This document shows positions 16,340 through 25,184 of a stretch of 64,000 bases of DNA, piece after piece. Position 1 is the stretch's first letter, and every line of letters begins with the position of its first letter. The notes under the pieces were generated by a model. That model saw nothing but the letters and a program-made list of their open reading frames with translations. It did no database searches and was not told where the DNA came from. Origin of the DNA: Natrinema altunense (lineage in GTDB: Archaea; Halobacteriota; Halobacteria; Halobacteriales; Natrialbaceae); contig NZ_JNCS01000004.1 of the NCBI RefSeq assembly GCF_000731985.1, positions 310,001-374,000 of the forward strand. The letters run 5' to 3'. A program made the position numbers and the translations under genes.

Positions 16340-16475
16340 GTGTCTCACTTCTCCCACGGCGCGGGGCAAAAACTTCGAGCCGGCGGCCGGCGGATCGGCG
16401 GTCGTGGCGTCGATCGAAACGCGGAATAGACAGCTTTTCAACACGGACGCGCGACCCTTCGGAGGAGACGGTTCA

Positions 16476-17537
16476 ATGCCCGAGACATCCGATCGAAAAG
16501 ACGACCACATCCGTATTATCGAGGAAGAAGACGTCGAGACGACCGGTGCAGGCTTCACCGATATCGACCTCGTCCACGAGGCGCTTCCGGAGGTTCACCG
16601 CGACGAAATCGAGACGACCGTGGACCTGTTCGGACACGAACTCGCAGCCCCGATCGTTATCGAGAGCATGACCGGGGGTCACCCGAACACCACGAAACTA
16701 AATCGGACGCTCGCGGAAGCAGCCGAACGAACGAACGTCGCCATGGGCGTCGGCAGCCAGCGTGCCGGCCTCGAACTCGACGACGAAGCGGTCCTCGAGT
16801 CGTATACGGTCGTCCGAGACGCCGCCCCGAATGCCTTCCTCTACGGAAACGTCGGCGCGGCCCAGTTGCTCGAGTACGGCGTGGACGACGTCGAGGAAGC
16901 CGTGGCGATGATCGACGCCGACGCGATGGCGATTCACCTGAACTTTCTGCAGGAGGCCGTCCAGCCCGAAGGCGACGTCGACGCCCGCGGGTGTCTCGCA
17001 GCGATCGAGCGAGTCGCCGACGAGCTGTCGGTGCCGGTGATCGTCAAAGAAACGGGCAACGGGATGTCACGAGAAACGGCGACCCGACTCGCCGACGCCG
17101 GCGTCGACGCTGTCGATGTCGCCGGTCAGGGCGGAACGACGTGGTCGGGAATCGAGTCCCACCGAGCAGCCGCGGTCGGTGCCGAGCGACAGGAAGCGAT
17201 CGGCCGCCTGTTTCGCGCATGGGGCGTCCCGACCGCGGTGAGCACGCTCGAGGCAGCGACGGTCCACGATTGCGTGATCGCAAGCGGCGGCGTTCGCTCC
17301 GGGCTGGATATCGCCAAGGCGATCGCGCTCGGAGCCCGTGCTGGCGGGCTCGCGAAACCGTTTCTCGGGCCGGCCGGGAAGGGTGTCGACGAGGTCGTCG
17401 CACTGATCGAGACGCTCACGTTGGAACTGAGGACGGCGATGTTCGTCACCGGCTCGGCGTCGCTTTCGGAATTACGGGACACGGACTACGTCGTGCTCGG
17501 ACGAACGAACGAGTACATCGAGCAGCGCCGCCGCTAA
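16476..17537 (+). CDS. fni: isopentenyl-diphosphate delta-isomerase, type 2
   Basis: 353 residues. An FMN-dependent isomerase that interconverts IPP and DMAPP, needed for archaeal isoprenoid lipids. Seen: N-terminal RKDDHIRI, the FMN-barrel motif IESMTGGH (about 67-74), [23 protein letters not shown] with the key Gln/Glu, VKETGNGMS, and [17 protein letters not shown], followed by [10 protein letters not shown] and [14 protein letters not shown] for phosphate binding. Motif order and length are those of type 2 enzymes, the form most archaea use. It is divergent from the small membrane protein gene. Confidence 0.95.
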   Translation: MPETSDRKDDHIRIIEEEDVETTGAGFTDIDLVHEALPEVHRDEIETTVDLFGHELAAPIVIESMTGGHPNTTKLNRTLAEAAERTNVAMGVGSQRAGLELDDEAVLESYTVVRDAAPNAFLYGNVGAAQLLEYGVDDVEEAVAMIDADAMAIHLNFLQEAVQPEGDVDARGCLAAIERVADELSVPVIVKETGNGMSRETATRLADAGVDAVDVAGQGGTTWSGIESHRAAAVGAERQEAIGRLFRAWGVPTAVSTLEAATVHDCVIASGGVRSGLDIAKAIALGARAGGLAKPFLGPAGKGVDEVVALIETLTLELRTAMFVTGSASLSELRDTDYVVLGRTNEYIEQRRR

Positions 17538-17645
17538 GTGCGTACGTTCGGTCCATCTCGGGTTGAGGCGGCCGCTCACTCCTCCGGCCGGCGATGCTGA
17601 CCGCTATCGACGTAGCGGCCGAAAAAATCGCGGTCCAATCGTGCC

Positions 17646-17813
17646 TTACAGGTCGCGGGGCTGGACCGTCTTCCGGTCGTTGGCCTCTGCGCGTCGGGCG
17701 GCGTCCTCGAGGAGTTCGTCGACTTCTTCGTCGAGCGCGTCGTAGAAGTCCGAAGCAACGTTTTTGTCATCGAGCGCTTCCTTGACGGCGGCTTTGACGA
17801 TAAGATCTGCCAT
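17646..17813 (-). CDS. DUF1931-type mini histone-fold protein
   Basis: A 55-residue gene. Sequence pattern: MADLIVKAAVKEALDDKN, then a long helix DFYDALDEEVDELLEDAARR and the ending RKTVQPRDL. This is the histone-fold-like pattern of the archaeal DUF1931 family, where VKAAVKE begins the first helix and T-x-x-P-x-D-L resembles the histone C-terminal element; the function is unknown. A GTTATATGAG box (17838-17847 region, minus strand) lies about 29 bases before the ATG and supports leaderless expression. DNA binding is possible by fold but not shown. Confidence 0.8.
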   Translation of the reverse strand: MADLIVKAAVKEALDDKNVASDFYDALDEEVDELLEDAARRAEANDRKTVQPRDL

Positions 17814-18097
17814 ACGATCTACTCGTTTCGCGTTACCTCATATAACGTTTTTGGTTAGTCGTAGAAATACGGGGGTTGCAGCGGTTCATTCGCCCGTTTC
17901 GACCCCCGTTATCACCGGAAAGTATATGTTTGATGAGCGGCCGACCGGAATTTCGCGGCGCTTCGAGCCCGGCATTCGGCTCGCGCGCGGGCCTCCGGGG
18001 CTCGTACGCGCGTTCAGCGATACCGAGTCACTGGGACTCCGTCCGTCTCGGCCGACCGGGTCGACGGATTCGAGTGTGTCGCCCCTCGAGACCGAGT

Positions 18098-18403
18098 ATG
18101 CGCGAACTCCTCGAGGCCGTCGCTGACGGTTCGCTGTCGCTGGCACAGGCCGACGCCGAGCTCAAGGGGTGTAACCGGTGACGCGGGTCGGTTCGACGCG
18201 GCCCGCGACCAGCGCCGCGGCATTCCGGAAGCCATCTTCGCGGAGGGGAAGGTGGCCGAACAGGTCGTCGCGCTCGCCGAAACGGCCCTCGAGACACGGG
18301 CCGAGCGCTGCTGACCCGCGTCTCCGACTCGCAGTACGCGGCGCTTGCGGCCCGTCTCGAGGGGACGGCTCCCGACGCCGCGATCGATGTGGCACGCGAC
18401 TGA
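18098..18403 (+). pseudogene. larB: larB (nickel-pincer cofactor synthesis) remnant, two frameshifts and truncated
   Basis: Reading the three frames in succession gives an intact-looking LarB N-terminus: MRELLEAVADGSLSLAQADA, then VTGDAGRFDAARDQRRGIPE with AIFAEGKVAEQV, then GRALLTRVSDSQYAALAARL up to a stop after VARD. The frame changes near 18171 (consistent with a net loss of two bases or gain of one) and near 18299 (consistent with a one-base loss). The following catalytic AIR-carboxylase-like domain of LarB, more than half of the protein, is absent. LarB makes the pyridinium dicarboxylate precursor of the nickel-pincer cofactor. Family assignment comes from recognition of the GDAGRFDAAR/RRGIPE motif. 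It cannot make a functional enzyme. Confidence 0.75.
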
Positions 18404-18522
18404 GTGTCGTACACTTTTTCGGAAAAATACTTCCCACAACCGAAAACCCAAACAGTGTATGGAGAAGCTTATTTATCCGTTCGCCCAGTAGTTCGTAGTA
18501 CCGGCTCCGGCCGGTGTGACCA

Positions 18523-18672
18523 ATGCCCAAGTGTGATCACTGCGGCGCGCACGTCTCCGAACGGTTTGCACGCGTTTTCGCCGACGAACACGGTGAAATC
18601 CACGCGTGTGTCAGTTGTTCGGCCAACGCCGGCATCGCTGAAGCCGCGAAAGAGCGCGCTCGCGGGACCTGA
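18523..18672 (+). CDS. small zinc-finger protein (DUF7563-like)
   Basis: A 49-residue gene. Seen: CDHC near the start (Cys4 and Cys7) and CVSC in the middle (Cys29 and Cys32), separated by a strand-rich segment [15 protein letters not shown]. This is a four-cysteine zinc ribbon of the size and type often seen in haloarchaea, where many one-domain zinc-finger proteins of unknown role exist. The end is helical and charged ([11 protein letters not shown]). A CTTATTTATCC box about 50 bases upstream may be the promoter, giving a short leader. Confidence 0.75.
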   Translation: MPKCDHCGAHVSERFARVFADEHGEIHACVSCSANAGIAEAAKERARGT

Positions 18673-18751
18673 CTTCGGAGTGACACGGATCAACAACCAC
18701 GCGCCCCCACGGACGAGACGCTTTTTACCTTCCCACGCCTGGCCACGACCG

Positions 18752-19000
18752 ATGGCCGATCACGTCGTCTACGTCCTCGAGTGTGCCGACGGCTCGCTGT
18801 ACACCGGTTACACGACCGACCTCGAGCGACGCGTCGCCGAACACGACGCCGGCGAGGGAGCGAAATACACGCGCGGACGGACACCGGTCGAACTCCGCCA
18901 TCGCGAGACGTTCGACTCGAAATCGGCCGCCATGTCCCGCGAGTACGAGATCAAGCAACTGAGTCGCGCCGCGAAGGAACGATTGGTCGGCCTCGAGTGA
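18752..19000 (+). CDS. GIY-YIG domain nuclease-like protein
   Basis: 82 residues, a stand-alone GIY-YIG domain. Seen: [26 protein letters not shown] at the start, with the variant of GIY-YIG (YVL...YTG), the conserved Arg in LERR, and EYEIKQLSR containing the family Glu. Such YhbQ/UPF0213-type proteins are widespread and may have DNA nuclease activity; their biological role is not settled. A GCTTTTTACC box about 29 bases upstream supports the ATG at 18752. The N-terminal region of the longer open frame is not protein-like. Confidence 0.88.
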   Translation: MADHVVYVLECADGSLYTGYTTDLERRVAEHDAGEGAKYTRGRTPVELRHRETFDSKSAAMSREYEIKQLSRAAKERLVGLE

Positions 19001-19085
19001 GTTCCGTTCGACGTCCCGATTCGTCGCGCCGATCATTATCTCACCTACTCACTCCGAAAAATAGATGCATATCGGCCGTGATAGT

Positions 19086-20042
19086 ATGCCCGAGATGCAA
19101 CTCGATGTCGTCGACGATCTGAAACAGCCTGAATACACTGGTGAGAACCGGTGTGAGCCCTGTACCGTGTTGAATCTCGTCATCGCGGCGGTGGTCGGCT
19201 CGGTCATCGCGCGGAAGTCCCGCCTCGGCGGGGTACTCGCCGTGGGGGTGTCGATCGCGCTGATCTACCTCCGGGGGTATCTCGTTCCCGGTACGCCGAC
19301 GCTGACCAAGCGGTATCTCCCGCCGGAAGTGCTGCGCTGGTTCGGCAAGGAGCCCGATCCGGCGGTGGCGAGCGGCCTCGGCACCGTCGACTCGACCGAT
19401 CGCCCGGCAGCCGGTCGCGAGACCACCTTCGACGAAGCCGATGCCGTCGCGTCGACCGACACCGACACCGACACCGACGCCGTCGCCGATGCGTCGACCG
19501 TCGACGCCGACGAACCCGACGTCGCCGACCTCGAGACGTTCTTCCTCGACCACGATGTCCTCGAGCCCTGTGCGGATCGGGACGACCTCTGTCTCACCGA
19601 CGAGTTCGAGACCGCCTGGTTCGACGAGATCGACCCGCTCGCCGAGTCCGGCGTCGATGTCGATGCGGCCGTCGACGCGTTCGGGTTCGACGCCGATCCC
19701 GACGAGTTCGAACTCGAGACGCGCGGTGAGAGTCGCGCCCTGCTGTCCAGTGCCGGCGGCGCCGGTCGCTGGCCCTCTCGCGCCGCCCTGATCGCGGACG
19801 TCGCCGCGAGCAGGGCCCTCGAGACGTGGATCGACGACTGGGACGCCTTCGACCCCGAAACGAAAGGCGAGGTGCTCAACGGCCTCCGGATGTTCCTCGA
19901 GACGTGTCCCTCCGGCGGTGACGTCCGGATGGGCGAGGAGGTCGTCGAATCCTGCTGTACCTCCCACGAGGTCGTCGCCGTCACCTGCGAGGAGACCGGC
20001 GAACGGCTCTTCGAACAGCGTCTCACTGACGTCGACGCCTGA
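19086..20042 (+). CDS. uncharacterised haloarchaeal membrane-anchored protein
   Basis: 318 residues. Seen: a cytoplasmic start MPEMQLDVVDDL, Cys pair in RCEPCTVLN, two hydrophobic helices (about 29-46 and 48-66), then a long acidic soluble part. This includes a Thr-Asp repeat (TDTDTDTDA, about 125-133) from a short imperfect GACACC tandem repeat, and a C-terminal module with CPSGG and CCTSHEVVAVTCEETGERLF that may bind metal. I recall similar proteins only from haloarchaea, without a function. ATG 19086 is preferred to ATG 19065, because the latter adds a short unrelated leader. Confidence 0.65.
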   Translation: MPEMQLDVVDDLKQPEYTGENRCEPCTVLNLVIAAVVGSVIARKSRLGGVLAVGVSIALIYLRGYLVPGTPTLTKRYLPPEVLRWFGKEPDPAVASGLGTVDSTDRPAAGRETTFDEADAVASTDTDTDTDAVADASTVDADEPDVADLETFFLDHDVLEPCADRDDLCLTDEFETAWFDEIDPLAESGVDVDAAVDAFGFDADPDEFELETRGESRALLSSAGGAGRWPSRAALIADVAASRALETWIDDWDAFDPETKGEVLNGLRMFLETCPSGGDVRMGEEVVESCCTSHEVVAVTCEETGERLFEQRLTDVDA

Positions 20043-20118
20043 CTCCGTCGGCGATCCGTCGCTCGCGGTTCCCGTTCGCCAGCGTCGCTTTTTTCGCGGC
20101 CGGCGATGACCACGGGGT

Positions 20119-21513
20119 ATGGAGACGATCAGTTTCGGTACCGACGGCTGGCGGGCGACGCTCGAGGAGTTCACCGCTCCTCGCGTTCGAATGGTGGGGC
20201 AGGCGGTCGCGACGTATCTCACGGACACCGGACTCGAGGGACCGGTCGCGGTGGGGTACGACGCCCGCGAGAGTTCGCGGGGATTCGCCGAGGAACTGGC
20301 GCGAGTGCTGTGTGCGAACGGGTTCGACGTGTTGCTTTCCGACCGTGACCGGCCGACGCCGCTGGTGGCCCATGCGATCGCCGACCGCGACCTCGCGGGC
20401 GGGCTGGTGATCACCGCCTCGCACAATCCGCCGGAGTACAACGGCGTGAAGTTCATCCCCGCGGACGGTGCGCCGGCCCTGCCGGCCGTCACCGACGCCA
20501 TCGCGGATCGCCTCGCCGACCCCGATCCGCTTCCCGAGAGCGAGCACGGCACGGTTCGCGATGTCGACTTCGCCGCACCCCACGCCGACGCCGCCCTCGA
20601 ACTCGCCGAGTCGATCACCGGCGGGACCGACCTGTCCGAACTCAGCGTCGCCTACGACGCCATGCACGGGAGCGGGCGCGACACGACCGACGCCGTGCTG
20701 GAGCGCGCGGGAGCCTCCGTCGAGCGCTATCGCTGCGACCGAGATCCCGAGTTCGGCGGCGGCTCGCCCGAGCCCGCCGCCGAGAACCTCGAACGCCTGA
20801 TCGAAACCGTCACCGACGATGACGGTGGCGTCGACCTCGGCATCGCCAACGATGGCGACGCCGACCGAATCGCGATCGTCACGCCGGAACGCGGGTACCT
20901 CGACGAGAACCTGTTTTTCGCCGCGCTGTACGATTTCCTGCTCGAGGATGCATCGGGCGCGGCCGTCCGGACCGTCTCCACGACGTATCTGATCGATCGG
21001 GTTGCCGAGGCCCACGGCGAATCCGTCCGCGAGGTCCCGGTCGGCTTCAAGTGGGTCGCCGAGGCGATGGCCGATGGCGACGCGCTGGTCGGCGGCGAGG
21101 AATCGGGCGGCTTCACCGTTCGAGGCCACGTCCGGGAGAAAGACGGGGTCCTGATGGCCCTGCTGGCAGCGCTGATGCACGCCGAAGCGCCGCTCGACGA
21201 CCGGGTCGATCGACTGCTCGCCGAACACGGCACCGTCGTCCAGGACAAGCGCAGCGTCGACTGCCCCGACGACGAGAAAGCGCGGGTCCTGGCGGCGCTC
21301 GAGGACGCGATTCCCGACACCGTCGCGGGGACCGAGGTTGAGGACGTCAACACCGCCGACGGGTTCAAACTACTGTTGGCCGACGGTTCGTGGCTGCTAG
21401 TTCGGCCGAGCGGTACCGAGCCGGTACTGCGGGTCTACGCCGAAGCCGAGGACGAGAAGCGGATAGGGGAGTTGCTCGAGGCGGGTCGGGAACTGGTCGC
21501 ACCGCTCGTCTAA
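20119..21513 (+). CDS. phosphomannomutase/phosphoglucomutase family enzyme
   Basis: 464 residues of the alpha-D-phosphohexomutase superfamily. Seen in order: active-site TASHNP with the phospho-Ser at 101, metal-binding DGDADR at 245-250, sugar-binding GGEESGG at 325-331, and phosphate-binding RPSGTEP near 435-441. All four loops are complete, so the enzyme should be active. It isomerises hexose 1- and 6-phosphates (glucose, mannose or glucosamine) for glycan or central sugar metabolism; which sugar cannot be decided from sequence. A GCTTTTTTCG box about 29 bases upstream supports the ATG. Confidence 0.92.
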   Translation: METISFGTDGWRATLEEFTAPRVRMVGQAVATYLTDTGLEGPVAVGYDARESSRGFAEELARVLCANGFDVLLSDRDRPTPLVAHAIADRDLAGGLVITASHNPPEYNGVKFIPADGAPALPAVTDAIADRLADPDPLPESEHGTVRDVDFAAPHADAALELAESITGGTDLSELSVAYDAMHGSGRDTTDAVLERAGASVERYRCDRDPEFGGGSPEPAAENLERLIETVTDDDGGVDLGIANDGDADRIAIVTPERGYLDENLFFAALYDFLLEDASGAAVRTVSTTYLIDRVAEAHGESVREVPVGFKWVAEAMADGDALVGGEESGGFTVRGHVREKDGVLMALLAALMHAEAPLDDRVDRLLAEHGTVVQDKRSVDCPDDEKARVLAALEDAIPDTVAGTEVEDVNTADGFKLLLADGSWLLVRPSGTEPVLRVYAEAEDEKRIGELLEAGRELVAPLV

Positions 21514-21805
21514 GCGTCGCTCGGCGGCGTTTTGGGTCCGAAATCGGGAGTGACGCGGAGCGACGACAGTGGGGCCCCGCTATCGCGGTAACACGGAGCG
21601 GCCACACCCTCCCCAGCCGATTCGCTCGTTCCGTTCCGTCACTCGCTCATCCCTCGCGCAGTGTCATCGCCCGCCCTCGCTTTCGCTCGGCCGGGCGACA
21701 GTACGCGCCGTTCCGGACCGAACGATCAGTTGCAGTGATCCGTCTTGCACGTGTCTTTCGCCGTGTCCGTCGAGCGGTGCCCGATGAGGCGGTCCGTCCC
21801 CTCGG

Positions 21806-22321
21806 TCAATCGACTCGCTCGGCCGGAACCCCGACGACGGTCGCGCCGGGTTCGACATCGCTCGTGACGACCGAGCCGGCACCGACGGCCGCGTCCGCGC
21901 CGATCGTGATGTCCCCCAGCAGCGTTGCGTTCGCGCCGAGCTGTGCCCCCGTCTCGACCGTCGGATGACGCTTGACCGGTTCGTTCGTATCGCCGCCGAG
22001 CGTCACGCCGTGGTACATGTGCACGTCGTCGCCGATTTCGGCCGTCTCGCCGATGACGACGCCCATCCCGTGGTCGATCGTCACCCGACGGCCGATCTCG
22101 GCGGCCGGGTGGATCTCGATCCCGGTCAGCCAGCGGACGAGGTGGGAACACAGCCGTGCGAGCAGCCGACAGCTGGTCCCGTGAGACCAGCAGCGATGGG
22201 CGAGCCGATGCGCCCAGATCGCGTGTAATCCCGGGTAACACAGCAAGACCTCGAGCCACCCCGTCGCGGCGGGGTCGCGTTCGCGCATCGCTCGGATATC
22301 CTCACGCATGCGTCCGAACAT
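21806..22321 (-). CDS. cysE: serine O-acetyltransferase (short form)
   Basis: 171 residues. It makes O-acetylserine from serine and acetyl-CoA, first step of cysteine synthesis. Seen: an N-terminal helical part ([20 protein letters not shown]) and a left-handed beta-helix of hexapeptide repeats with [29 protein letters not shown] and the C-terminal VVGVPAERV, the CysE pattern. It is shorter than the E. coli enzyme because part of the N-terminal helical domain is missing, as in many archaeal and Gram-positive forms. ATG 22321 is used; ATG 22309 is also possible. Confidence 0.9.
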   Translation of the reverse strand: MFGRMREDIRAMRERDPAATGWLEVLLCYPGLHAIWAHRLAHRCWSHGTSCRLLARLCSHLVRWLTGIEIHPAAEIGRRVTIDHGMGVVIGETAEIGDDVHMYHGVTLGGDTNEPVKRHPTVETGAQLGANATLLGDITIGADAAVGAGSVVTSDVEPGATVVGVPAERVD

Positions 22322-22500
22322 TGCTCTCCGTCGTGGTCCTCGTGTGAGCGGTTGCGGAGCGATGCCGGCTTCGCGTCGACGGCCGACGCGCCGAGCGACA
22401 ACACCGACCCACGGCGTGTCGAGGATAGCTCCGGGCGGTACACGCTGTGGGGCCGGTGAATACCATGCCCGAACGTAGCAGCGGGGTGAGTGTAAAAAGA
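22322..22500 (-). promoter_or_regulatory. promoter and long leader of cysE
   Basis: A CTTTTTACAC element (about 22491-22500, minus strand) is the only TATA-like box upstream of cysE. It would start a transcript near 22468, giving a leader of about 147 bases, unusually long for this genome. The leader contains no convincing gene and no hairpin that I can name. A regulatory leader is conceivable. Confidence 0.3.
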
Positions 22501-22519
22501 TTCGTTTCCGAGGCCGCGG

Positions 22520-23188
22520 TCACTGCCCGCGGGCGAGCCGTGTCCCGATTCGCTTCGGGAGATCCGCGTCCTCGACCGCCGCCTGAACGGCGTCGATATC
22601 GTATTCGACGCGGTGGGTGTCGACCGTCATCGCGTCGAGATCGAGGACCGCGTAGCCCGCCCGCGGGTCCCCGTCTCGCGGCTGCCCGACGCTCCCGGGA
22701 TTGACGACGATCCCCGCCGCGAACTGCTCCGCGCCCTGCTTGTGGGTGTGGCCGAGCACCAACACGTCCTCGTCGCCCAGCAGTCGCGGCGAGAACTCCT
22801 CGGGGTACGTGTATCGGGTGTACCGATCGGGATCGTCCGGATGCCCGTGGACGAGTTTGACGCGGCCGTCGCACTCGCGGCGCTCCGTCGGGAGGCCGGC
22901 GAGCCACTCGAGTTGCGCCTCGGAAAGCCGTCGGTCGGCGTGATCGATGCCCGCCTTGGCCATTCCGTTGAACCGGAACGGCGTCTCCCCGGCGACGGCG
23001 GCGTCGTGGTTTCCCATCACCGTCGGCACGTCACGCGCTCGCAGTTCGTCGACGCATGCCCCCGGCCAGGGGTTGTAGCCGACGACATCGCCCGCACAGC
23101 ACAGTTCGTCGACCGGCGGCATGTCCGCGAGGACGGCCTCGAGCGCGACCCGGTTGCCGTGAATGTCCGAAACGAGTCCCACCTTCAT
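22520..23188 (-). CDS. YfcE/MJ0936-type metallophosphoesterase
   Basis: 222 residues of the calcineurin-like phosphoesterase superfamily. Seen: metal-binding motifs SDIHGN (7-12), GDVVG (34-38), GNHD (about 59-62), HGHP, and GHTH (about 146-149), in the family order. Homologs are phosphodiesterases acting on cyclic nucleotides or artificial diesters; the physiological substrate is unknown. A CTACAAATCC box about 30 bases before the ATG suggests leaderless expression. Confidence 0.9.
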   Translation of the reverse strand: MKVGLVSDIHGNRVALEAVLADMPPVDELCCAGDVVGYNPWPGACVDELRARDVPTVMGNHDAAVAGETPFRFNGMAKAGIDHADRRLSEAQLEWLAGLPTERRECDGRVKLVHGHPDDPDRYTRYTYPEEFSPRLLGDEDVLVLGHTHKQGAEQFAAGIVVNPGSVGQPRDGDPRAGYAVLDLDAMTVDTHRVEYDIDAVQAAVEDADLPKRIGTRLARGQ

Positions 23189-23384
23189 GCCCGACAGTAA
23201 CAGTCGCGGGGGATTTGTAGGTTGCCCGAACCGACATCACCCGCGTGCGGTCCGCGACCCCTGATCCGACGACCGGGACGCCGCGATCTCGGTCGCTGAA
23301 TGCGGAGTCGCGCCGTCCGACGCGTTGCCGCAGTAACTGACGACGGTCTTCCGAGCCCTGTGCCCCGGCTCCCGGCCGCCGTTC

Positions 23385-23975
23385 TCAGTCGCCGTTCTCG
23401 ATCGCCGTCTCGAACCCGTCGTCGGTCCGGGCGACGCCGGCCGCACAGACCGCGTGTTCGAACTCGTGGTCGTAGACCTCGCTGGCGGCGGCCTCGGCGG
23501 TCTCGGCCTCGAAGTCGAACGGCTCGGGCGTGTCCATTTCGTAGGTCGCGACCAGCGTCGGCTCGTCGACGGTCTCGACCAGCAGGGCGTCCGTGCGAAC
23601 GGTGCCGATCAGGGCCTCGCCGCCGTCGCCGATCGTCGCCGCGATCCGGGGCGTGTCGTAGTCGTCTTTTTCGTAGTCCAGCGCCAGTAGGCTCTCCGCG
23701 AGGGCGTCGCGTGCGGGATAACCCACCTCGAGTTTCTCCGCGATCGGATCGACGTGCGAGCCGTTGCCGAAGGCGGCCGTTTCGCCCGTCGGCGTCTCGA
23801 CGACCCGCAGGCAGTTGTAGGAGACGTAGGGGTTGTCCGTTTCCGGGGCGTCTTCCGTAGGCCCGACCGTAAGCGCCTCGTCTCGAGCGGTGAGTTCCCG
23901 GTTCGGGAACGATCGTGAGGAGACGCGGTACGCTCCGACTTCGGGGCCGACGACGACGAATCGTCCGACGTACAT
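23385..23975 (-). CDS. purO: archaeal IMP cyclohydrolase PurO
   Basis: 196 residues. It closes the purine ring in the last step of IMP synthesis (FAICAR to IMP) in archaea that lack bacterial PurH cyclohydrolase. Seen: [10 protein letters not shown] at the start, [54 protein letters not shown] and the terminal FEHAVCAA, matching the methanogen enzyme in order and spacing as I remember it. ATG 23975 follows a CCTTTTCCCC element by about 27 bases. The 196 bases between this gene and the phosphoesterase gene hold nothing recognisable. Confidence 0.92.
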   Translation of the reverse strand: MYVGRFVVVGPEVGAYRVSSRSFPNRELTARDEALTVGPTEDAPETDNPYVSYNCLRVVETPTGETAAFGNGSHVDPIAEKLEVGYPARDALAESLLALDYEKDDYDTPRIAATIGDGGEALIGTVRTDALLVETVDEPTLVATYEMDTPEPFDFEAETAEAAASEVYDHEFEHAVCAAGVARTDDGFETAIENGD

Positions 23976-24230
23976 ACTCGGGGGTGCGCGGGTAAGGGGA
24001 AAAGGGATATCGGTTCGCGCTCGAGCGCCACGTCCTGGGAAGCACTGTCCGTCGATCGACTGTGGCATTCGAAACGCCCACTGTGATTCGCTTTCCCCGA
24101 CGTGGGGACGGCTCCGGGATCCGATGCTGGACCTCATCTCCGGTTTCGAATCGCGACCGAGTTCGTAACACTCTAATACGGAACCCAACTATGGTGTAGT
24201 ACGTCGGAAGCGAAACCGACGGACCGTGTC

Positions 24231-24303
24231 AGTCCATTGGGGTAGCGGCCAATCCTGAAGCCTTCTGGGGGCTTCGACCCTGGTTCGAATCCAGGATGGA
24301 CTA
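24231..24303 (+). tRNA. tRNA-Gln (anticodon CTG)
   Basis: A 73-base cloverleaf: acceptor AGTCCAT pairing with ATGGACT, D-arm GGGTAGCGGCCAATCCT, anticodon stem AAGCC/GGCTT with loop TTCTGGG (anticodon CTG, reading CAG), T-arm CCTGG TTCGAAT CCAGG, discriminator A. No intron and no encoded CCA. It is followed by a short T-containing stretch. In this region it is a stand-alone gene between purO and the rhodanese gene. Confidence 0.93.
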
Positions 24304-24433
24304 CTTCTCTGTCGTTTCGACTCGAGTATTTCGCCGACCGCGTCTCACGGTTTCCAGTTGAAACGAAGGGGTTGGGAGAGCGGTATCGCCGTTACCAGAA
24401 CCCATATTTGGTTGACTCGCATACAGTCGGCCT

Positions 24434-25183
24434 ATGAACCGACGGCAGTTTCTCGCAGTGGGATCGACGGCGTCCGTGACGGCCGTCGTGGGTTGTCTCG
24501 GCGGCGGCGGTGATAACGAGGGTGATGGATACGGTCCGGGTACGGAGTCCGAGCCCGAAGAGCGATCGATCGACCCCAGTTCGTACAAAACGAAGACGTT
24601 CGATGGTGTCGACGTACCGCTGGCCCCCATCGATGACGTCTATTACTGGTATCAACGCCAAGAGGCCAGAATCGCCGATGCCCGCGGCGCTGATCAGTAC
24701 GAGAAAGCCCACATCGCCGGCGCGGCGCTGAGTACTGCCCCGCCGTACACGCCGGACGATGATCCGGTTGCGGACTGGGCCAAAGACCAACGGATCGTGA
24801 CCTACTGTGGCTGTCCACACCACCTCTCCGGATTGCGAGCCGGGAAACTGATCGAGAACGGCTACGAGAACGTCTACGCGCTCTTCGATGGATTCAACAC
24901 CTGGGTAGATCGTGGTTATCCGCTCGAGGGCACGGAAGTCTCGGCGAAGCGGACGACATACGAAATTCGTGGACAGGCCGACGCCACGTACGCCGGCGAG
25001 ATGGTCATGCTCAAGCAACTCGGTGCGGACCGCGCCGAAGCAGCACCGATCGCCGACGACGGCTCGTACACGCTACAGCTCCACTACGCGGGTTCGACCG
25101 ACTCTCGATTCAGAGTCGAAGCGCCGGATTATACGACCGAAGGGACGCTTGCGGAACTGACGAGTAACACCGTCACAGGCTAA
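24434..25183 (+). CDS. rhodanese-domain Tat lipoprotein
   Basis: 249 residues. Seen: Tat start MNRRQFLAVG, lipobox VVGC with Cys21, an acidic linker, then a rhodanese domain (about 60-170) with DARGADQYEKAHIAGA and the active-site loop YCGCPHHLSG. The Cys of the loop could carry a persulfide; the second Cys two residues later is uncommon. A further C-terminal domain of about 75 residues has beta-strand character. A sulfur-transfer or thiosulfate role at the cell surface is possible, but no partner gene is adjacent. ATG 24434 is supported by the CCATATTTGG box about 28 bases upstream. Confidence 0.85.
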   Translation: MNRRQFLAVGSTASVTAVVGCLGGGGDNEGDGYGPGTESEPEERSIDPSSYKTKTFDGVDVPLAPIDDVYYWYQRQEARIADARGADQYEKAHIAGAALSTAPPYTPDDDPVADWAKDQRIVTYCGCPHHLSGLRAGKLIENGYENVYALFDGFNTWVDRGYPLEGTEVSAKRTTYEIRGQADATYAGEMVMLKQLGADRAEAAPIADDGSYTLQLHYAGSTDSRFRVEAPDYTTEGTLAELTSNTVTG

Positions 25184-25184
25184 A

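Noticed and set aside
19457-19485. Possible minisatellite or CRISPR-like repeat (GACACC units)
   Set aside because: Only a short imperfect run inside a gene, encoding a Thr-Asp stretch. No spacers and no repeat array anywhere in the window.
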